Assembly: GCA_900553145.1 (NCBI GenBank)
Contig: USCL01000059.1
Coordinates: 1 to 15,904 of the forward strand
DNA from: an uncultured Desulfovibrio sp.
Lineage (GTDB): Bacteria > Desulfobacterota > Desulfovibrionia > Desulfovibrionales > Desulfovibrionaceae
DNA length: 15,904 bases
Reading direction: 5' to 3'
Below are positions 12,714-15,904 of the stretch, one piece after another. Both the position numbers and the translations under genes were made by a program. The notes under the pieces are model-generated. The model worked only from the letters and a program-made list of their open reading frames with translations. It did not search any database and was not told where the DNA came from. Position 1 is the stretch's first letter. Each line of letters opens with the position of its first letter.

Positions 12714-15416
12714 TTACGCTTCCTTGAAAGCGGCCAGCATGGCGGCCAGTTCGTCCTCCGGCATGGGCTTCGCGTAGAAAAACCCCTGAATGTAGTCCAC
12801 CCCGGCCGCCCGGACAAGATCCCGGACTTCCGCGGTCTCCACGCCTTCGGCGACGATGGCCATGCCGTTGATCCGGGCCATGTCGACGACGGCCTTCAGC
12901 AGGGTACGCTGCTTCGGGGAATCCATCTCGCCGTTGATCAGCCCCCGGTCGATCTTCAGCACGTCCACCGGAAGGCGGGACAGGTAGTTCAGGCTGCTGT
13001 ACCCCGCCCCGAAGTCGTCCAGCACGATGTGCAGCCCGGCCTGTTGCAGCTGCACGGCGATGTCCTTGATCTTGCCGAAGGACTGGATGAGCACCGTCTC
13101 GGTGATCTCCAGCGAAACCACGCCGGGCTCCGCGCCGCTTGCCCGGATCGCTTCGAGAATCCCCCCCGTGCAGTTTTCCACCAGAAAATGCTGTACCGAA
13201 AGGTTGATCCCCACTCTGGACAGCCCAAGGCGCAGGCCGGCCCGCCGCATGAACGAGCACGCCCGGCGGAGGGCGTATTCGCCGACGCGCACCACAAGGC
13301 CGTTCCGCTCCGCGATGGCGATCACCTGATTCGCGGGCAGGAGCCTGCCTTGCGCGTCCCTCAGGCGGAGCAGGGCTTCAACCGCCGTAAACCTGCCCGT
13401 GCGGAGATGCATGAGGGGCTGATACCAGACCTCCAGCGTCCCGTCCGCCAGGCGTGTTTCCAGCAGCCGCAGGATGGTGGCCTCGTCGCGGAGCAGCCGC
13501 ATCAGCGCGGCGTTGTAGACGACCGTGCCGTCCTGCCGCTTGGCGTAGCGCAAGGCGACCTGCACCCGCTCGAGCAGCTCCTCCGGCGTGTCGGCGTGCA
13601 CGGGGTAGGTGCAGATGCCGATGTTGACGCTGATCGTGAACATGTCGGGCCCCGCCTTGACGGGCACCGCCAGCGCCTGCCGGAGCCGGTTCGCGATGGC
13701 GTCGGGATGTTCCTTCCGGAAATCGATGCCGAGGAAGACGTCGCCGTTGATGCGGTAGATGTATTCGCCGAAAAAGCCCTTCAGGCGTCCGGAAACCTCG
13801 CGCAGGATCTCGTCCCCGGTCTGGACGTTGAAAAGGTCGTTGTAATTGCTGAACGAGCTTATATCGATGCAGAACAGGCTGAACCGGCGCTTCTTGTCAT
13901 AGGAAATCAGCATGTTCGCGTCGCGCAGGTACTTGATCCGGTTCCCCACGGCGTATACCGGATCATAATAGGCGAGCTGTTCCACATAGTTGCGGTACTG
14001 GTTGAGGGCCATGGAGAGCTGCATGACATCCAGTTTGGACGAGTCGTTGAAAGTGACGCCCGTCTGCCCTTCGGCCAGAAGCCTGCACTTTTCGGCGAGG
14101 GAACGGATCGGCGATTCGCTCTGGAGCCGCGCATAGAACTGGCAAAAAAGGTTCCTGAGCAGTTCCGCCGCCGTCCCCCCGCCCTGCGGGTAGGCGAGGA
14201 AGTGGTACCGCGCCTCAAGAAAGAGCTTCGCCCCGTCCAGGTTGACCTTCCACAGCAGCTGCAACGCAAGCCCCTGCGCCAGATCGGACATCTGCTCCGC
14301 GCTCATCCCCTCGCGCACGGCCACCACGAAACAGCCTTCCCCGGCGGTGCCCGCCAGATAGGGGCTCTTGATGTACTTGCCCAAAAGGCCCGGGACGCCC
14401 CGCAGGAACCCCAGCGTCTGCCCCTCGTCCACCGTCCTGGCGATGCGCTGATAGTCGTTGACCATAAAGGCGAACAGCCCGAACGTCTCCACGCCGGAGC
14501 CTATCCAGCCGTCAAGGCGGGCGGTGAAGCCCGCCCGGTTGTACAGCCCCGTTGCGGGATCGACCCTTGAGGCGTCGCGCAGCTTGCCGCGCAGCAGGAA
14601 AATCCGCATGAGCGCGTACCCGAACCCGAACAGCAGCCCTCCCAGCAGGGCGCATCCGCCGAACCACACCGCATAGTCGAAAGAGGATATCCAGCCGCCC
14701 ACGGGCTGGATGCTCAGCGTCCACTGGTTCGGCAGGTAAAAGGATTCCTTGACGGCATGCGAAAAATCGACGCCGCCGCGCGAACGCATGACGACGTCCT
14801 TGCCGCCGGTCTGCGGGTTGACCCGCCACAGCTCGTAATCGTAGCCTTTCTGCCGCAAATACCCGAGTTTCAGCTGCTCGTGTATGTACTGCTCCCGGTA
14901 GGCGACGGCGACCTCGCCCAGATACTCGTCCCCGGAAAAGACGGGCTGAAGGAAAAGGAAGCAGGGCCGGCCGTCCGGCAGGGCCGTCGGCCCGTCGACG
15001 AGGAGGCTCTTCGTGAGCTTCGCCAGCGTGTAGATATAGGGAAGCTCATCAATTTTTTTGCCATGATAGGCAGGGCTGAGGGCGTGGGGGAAGACCCTGG
15101 CGACGGCGTTGCCCCGGATGAGGATGACGGAGATGACGTTCTCGTCCTTGATGACGTCCTGCGCGGCCTCGTCGAAGCTGTCGGAAGATGAGGGGGCAAA
15201 GGCGACAAGCATGGCGAGATGCTCCGCCACGTTGAGCTGATGCTGCAACTGGAGGAGGATCGTCTCCCGATAGAAAAGCAGGATGCTCTCGGCATCGCTT
15301 TCCCGTATGGCCCTGTAACGCTTGCTGAGCGTCACGCCGGCAACAAGCGTCAGGGCGCAGATCAGCGCCAGAGCCACGGCGAGGAGGAAAAAACGGCGCG
15401 AACGTTGGGACTTCAT
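12714..15416 (-). CDS. Membrane sensor with two degenerate GGDEF domains and an intact EAL phosphodiesterase domain
   Basis: The ATG at 15414-15416 (900 residues) is chosen because a membrane helix follows at ~9-30 and TGAGGG lies just upstream. A longer frame to 15551 would only add sequence overlapping the upstream gene. A periplasmic sensor of ~210 residues (32-242) precedes the second membrane helix (~247-274). A first GGDEF-like domain begins DPATGLYNRAGF (286-297), but AGEGCF stands where GGDEF should be (358-363). A second begins YYDPVYAVGNRIKYL and has NGDVF (557-561). Neither should make c-di-GMP. The EAL domain is complete: EALLR (680-684), GINLS, EITET, DDFGAGYSSL (800-809), KIDRGL, AEGVE, QGFFYAKP. 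The likely job is c-di-GMP hydrolysis gated by a periplasmic ligand, perhaps with GTP binding by a degenerate domain as activator, as known for some EAL proteins. It starts 8 nt after a cyclase gene, suggesting co-transcription. Confidence 0.9.
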   Translation of the reverse strand: MKSQRSRRFFLLAVALALICALTLVAGVTLSKRYRAIRESDAESILLFYRETILLQLQHQLNVAEHLAMLVAFAPSSSDSFDEAAQDVIKDENVISVILIRGNAVARVFPHALSPAYHGKKIDELPYIYTLAKLTKSLLVDGPTALPDGRPCFLFLQPVFSGDEYLGEVAVAYREQYIHEQLKLGYLRQKGYDYELWRVNPQTGGKDVVMRSRGGVDFSHAVKESFYLPNQWTLSIQPVGGWISSFDYAVWFGGCALLGGLLFGFGYALMRIFLLRGKLRDASRVDPATGLYNRAGFTARLDGWIGSGVETFGLFAFMVNDYQRIARTVDEGQTLGFLRGVPGLLGKYIKSPYLAGTAGEGCFVVAVREGMSAEQMSDLAQGLALQLLWKVNLDGAKLFLEARYHFLAYPQGGGTAAELLRNLFCQFYARLQSESPIRSLAEKCRLLAEGQTGVTFNDSSKLDVMQLSMALNQYRNYVEQLAYYDPVYAVGNRIKYLRDANMLISYDKKRRFSLFCIDISSFSNYNDLFNVQTGDEILREVSGRLKGFFGEYIYRINGDVFLGIDFRKEHPDAIANRLRQALAVPVKAGPDMFTISVNIGICTYPVHADTPEELLERVQVALRYAKRQDGTVVYNAALMRLLRDEATILRLLETRLADGTLEVWYQPLMHLRTGRFTAVEALLRLRDAQGRLLPANQVIAIAERNGLVVRVGEYALRRACSFMRRAGLRLGLSRVGINLSVQHFLVENCTGGILEAIRASGAEPGVVSLEITETVLIQSFGKIKDIAVQLQQAGLHIVLDDFGAGYSSLNYLSRLPVDVLKIDRGLINGEMDSPKQRTLLKAVVDMARINGMAIVAEGVETAEVRDLVRAAGVDYIQGFFYAKPMPEDELAAMLAAFKEA

Positions 15417-15427
15417 GGACGCCCTCA
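15417..15427 (-). promoter_or_regulatory. Ribosome binding site overlapping the upstream stop codon
   Basis: On the - strand the cyclase gene ends TCC TGA and is followed by GGGCGTCC and the ATG at 15416. The Shine-Dalgarno-like TGAGGG uses the stop codon itself, so ribosomes ending the cyclase are placed to start the EAL gene. It supports 15416 as the start. Confidence 0.5.
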
Positions 15428-15904
15428 GGACTGATGGATCTTGTAGTATCCCTTTCCATTCTGCTTGACGAAATACAGGGCTTCGTCCGCTTCGGCTATC
15501 AGCGCGTCGATGCCGACCTCGGGCCGGTACAGGGAAACGCCGATGCTGCAATGGATGGGGATGGGGTTGTTCTGTTCCCCGACATCGAGATGGAGCCGGA
15601 GCACGAGCTCGTCCAGAACGTCCCGCAATTCCTTTTCATCGTCCAGATCATCAAGAAGCAGGATGAATTCGTCGCCGCCGTACCGCCCGACGAGCCCGTC
15701 ATACTTCTTCTCAAATTCCCGCAGGACGTAACCGATGCTTTTCAGCGCCCTGTCGCCGACGCCGTGCCCGTAGGTGTCGTTCAGGGGCTTCAGGTCGTCC
15801 AGATCCACGAAGCAGAGCGCCAGCAGCCTGTGGCATTTGACGTTCTTCAGCTGTTCCTTCAACTGGTTCAGGAATACGGACCGGGTGACCACCCCCGTGA
15901 GCCT
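15425..15904 (-). CDS. GGDEF diguanylate cyclase, C-terminal part (5' truncated by window)
   Basis: The frame is open from the right edge, beginning RLTGVVTRSVFLNQL (the DxLTGxxNRR start region of a GGDEF domain), and ends at TGA 15425-15427. About 159 residues are visible. They contain FVDLDDLKPLNDTYGHGVGD (metal and substrate site), RYGGDEF (exact signature) and the C-terminal SIGVSLYRPE...ADEALYFVKQNGKG. All catalytic positions look intact, so this should synthesise c-di-GMP from GTP. The RxxD inhibitory site is not at its usual place (KYDG instead), which suggests weak or no product inhibition. The sensor part lies beyond the window. The short 8-nt gap to the EAL gene downstream indicates a two-gene operon of opposing activities. 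A GTG in the visible part could be misread as a start, but upstream in-frame codons are part of the domain. Confidence 0.9.
   Translation of the reverse strand, partial: RLTGVVTRSVFLNQLKEQLKNVKCHRLLALCFVDLDDLKPLNDTYGHGVGDRALKSIGYVLREFEKKYDGLVGRYGGDEFILLLDDLDDEKELRDVLDELVLRLHLDVGEQNNPIPIHCSIGVSLYRPEVGIDALIAEADEALYFVKQNGKGYYKIHQS

Noticed and set aside
12385..13260. 291-codon frame on the - strand running past the EAL gene stop
   Set aside because: It overlaps the well-supported EAL domain in another frame and then crosses the repeat stretch and terminator; no homology-like pattern.
13029..14570. 513-codon open frame on the + strand
   Set aside because: It is the mirror frame of the 900-residue EAL gene; its composition is that of a shadow and it has no ribosome binding site or domain.
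15417..15551. N-terminal extension of the EAL gene to the start at 15551
   Set aside because: It would overlap the cyclase gene by over 100 nt, reads as Arg-rich shadow sequence, and puts 45 polar residues before the membrane helix.
1..15904. CRISPR arrays, tRNA and rRNA genes
   Set aside because: No regularly spaced direct repeats and no tRNA T-arm (GGTTCGAAT-like) sequence in a foldable context were found by eye.

Overview
The window looks like bacterial chromosome from a Gram-negative with moderately high G+C. The AlpA, P4-type integrase and ribbon-helix-helix remnants resemble Desulfovibrionaceae proteins from memory, but no rRNA, tRNA or housekeeping gene is present to prove the taxon, so this is a low-confidence inference. 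There are three regions.

Region 1 (1-6790, + strand) is the end of a probable antiphage operon. The last ~207 codons of an unrecognised gene run in from the left edge and overlap, by ATGA, a 2,055-residue SF2 helicase with DUF1998. Its size, motif order and position as last gene of an operon fit DruE of Druantia. The remaining Druantia genes would lie left of the window.

Region 2 (about 6840-8910, all on the - strand) is a graveyard of small mobile-element genes, AT-richer than its flanks. It holds an IS200-type element with both end hairpins but a transposase broken by two nonsense codons, an AlpA-type regulator broken at a Trp codon, the catalytic-Tyr tail of a P4-type integrase with a stop and a frameshift, and a parDE-like toxin-antitoxin pair. 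In that pair the toxin frame is intact and the antitoxin is frameshifted. Integrase, AlpA and Druantia together suggest the defence genes arrived on a P4-like integrative element that has since decayed in place.

Region 3 (9030-15904, all on the - strand, G+C rich) is cyclic-di-GMP signalling. It contains a membrane-anchored PAS-GAF-GGDEF-EAL protein of 920 residues, the C-terminal end of a canonical GGDEF diguanylate cyclase at the right edge, and, 8 nt downstream of that, a 900-residue membrane sensor with two degenerate GGDEF domains and an intact EAL domain. Between the two EAL genes lie a receiver-domain fragment, two intrinsic terminators, a GC-rich repeat stretch and a promoter-terminator pair that could encode a small RNA. 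The cyclase gene and the phosphodiesterase-like gene appear co-transcribed, so one operon probably both makes and breaks c-di-GMP.

No CRISPR array, tRNA, rRNA or replication origin was seen.
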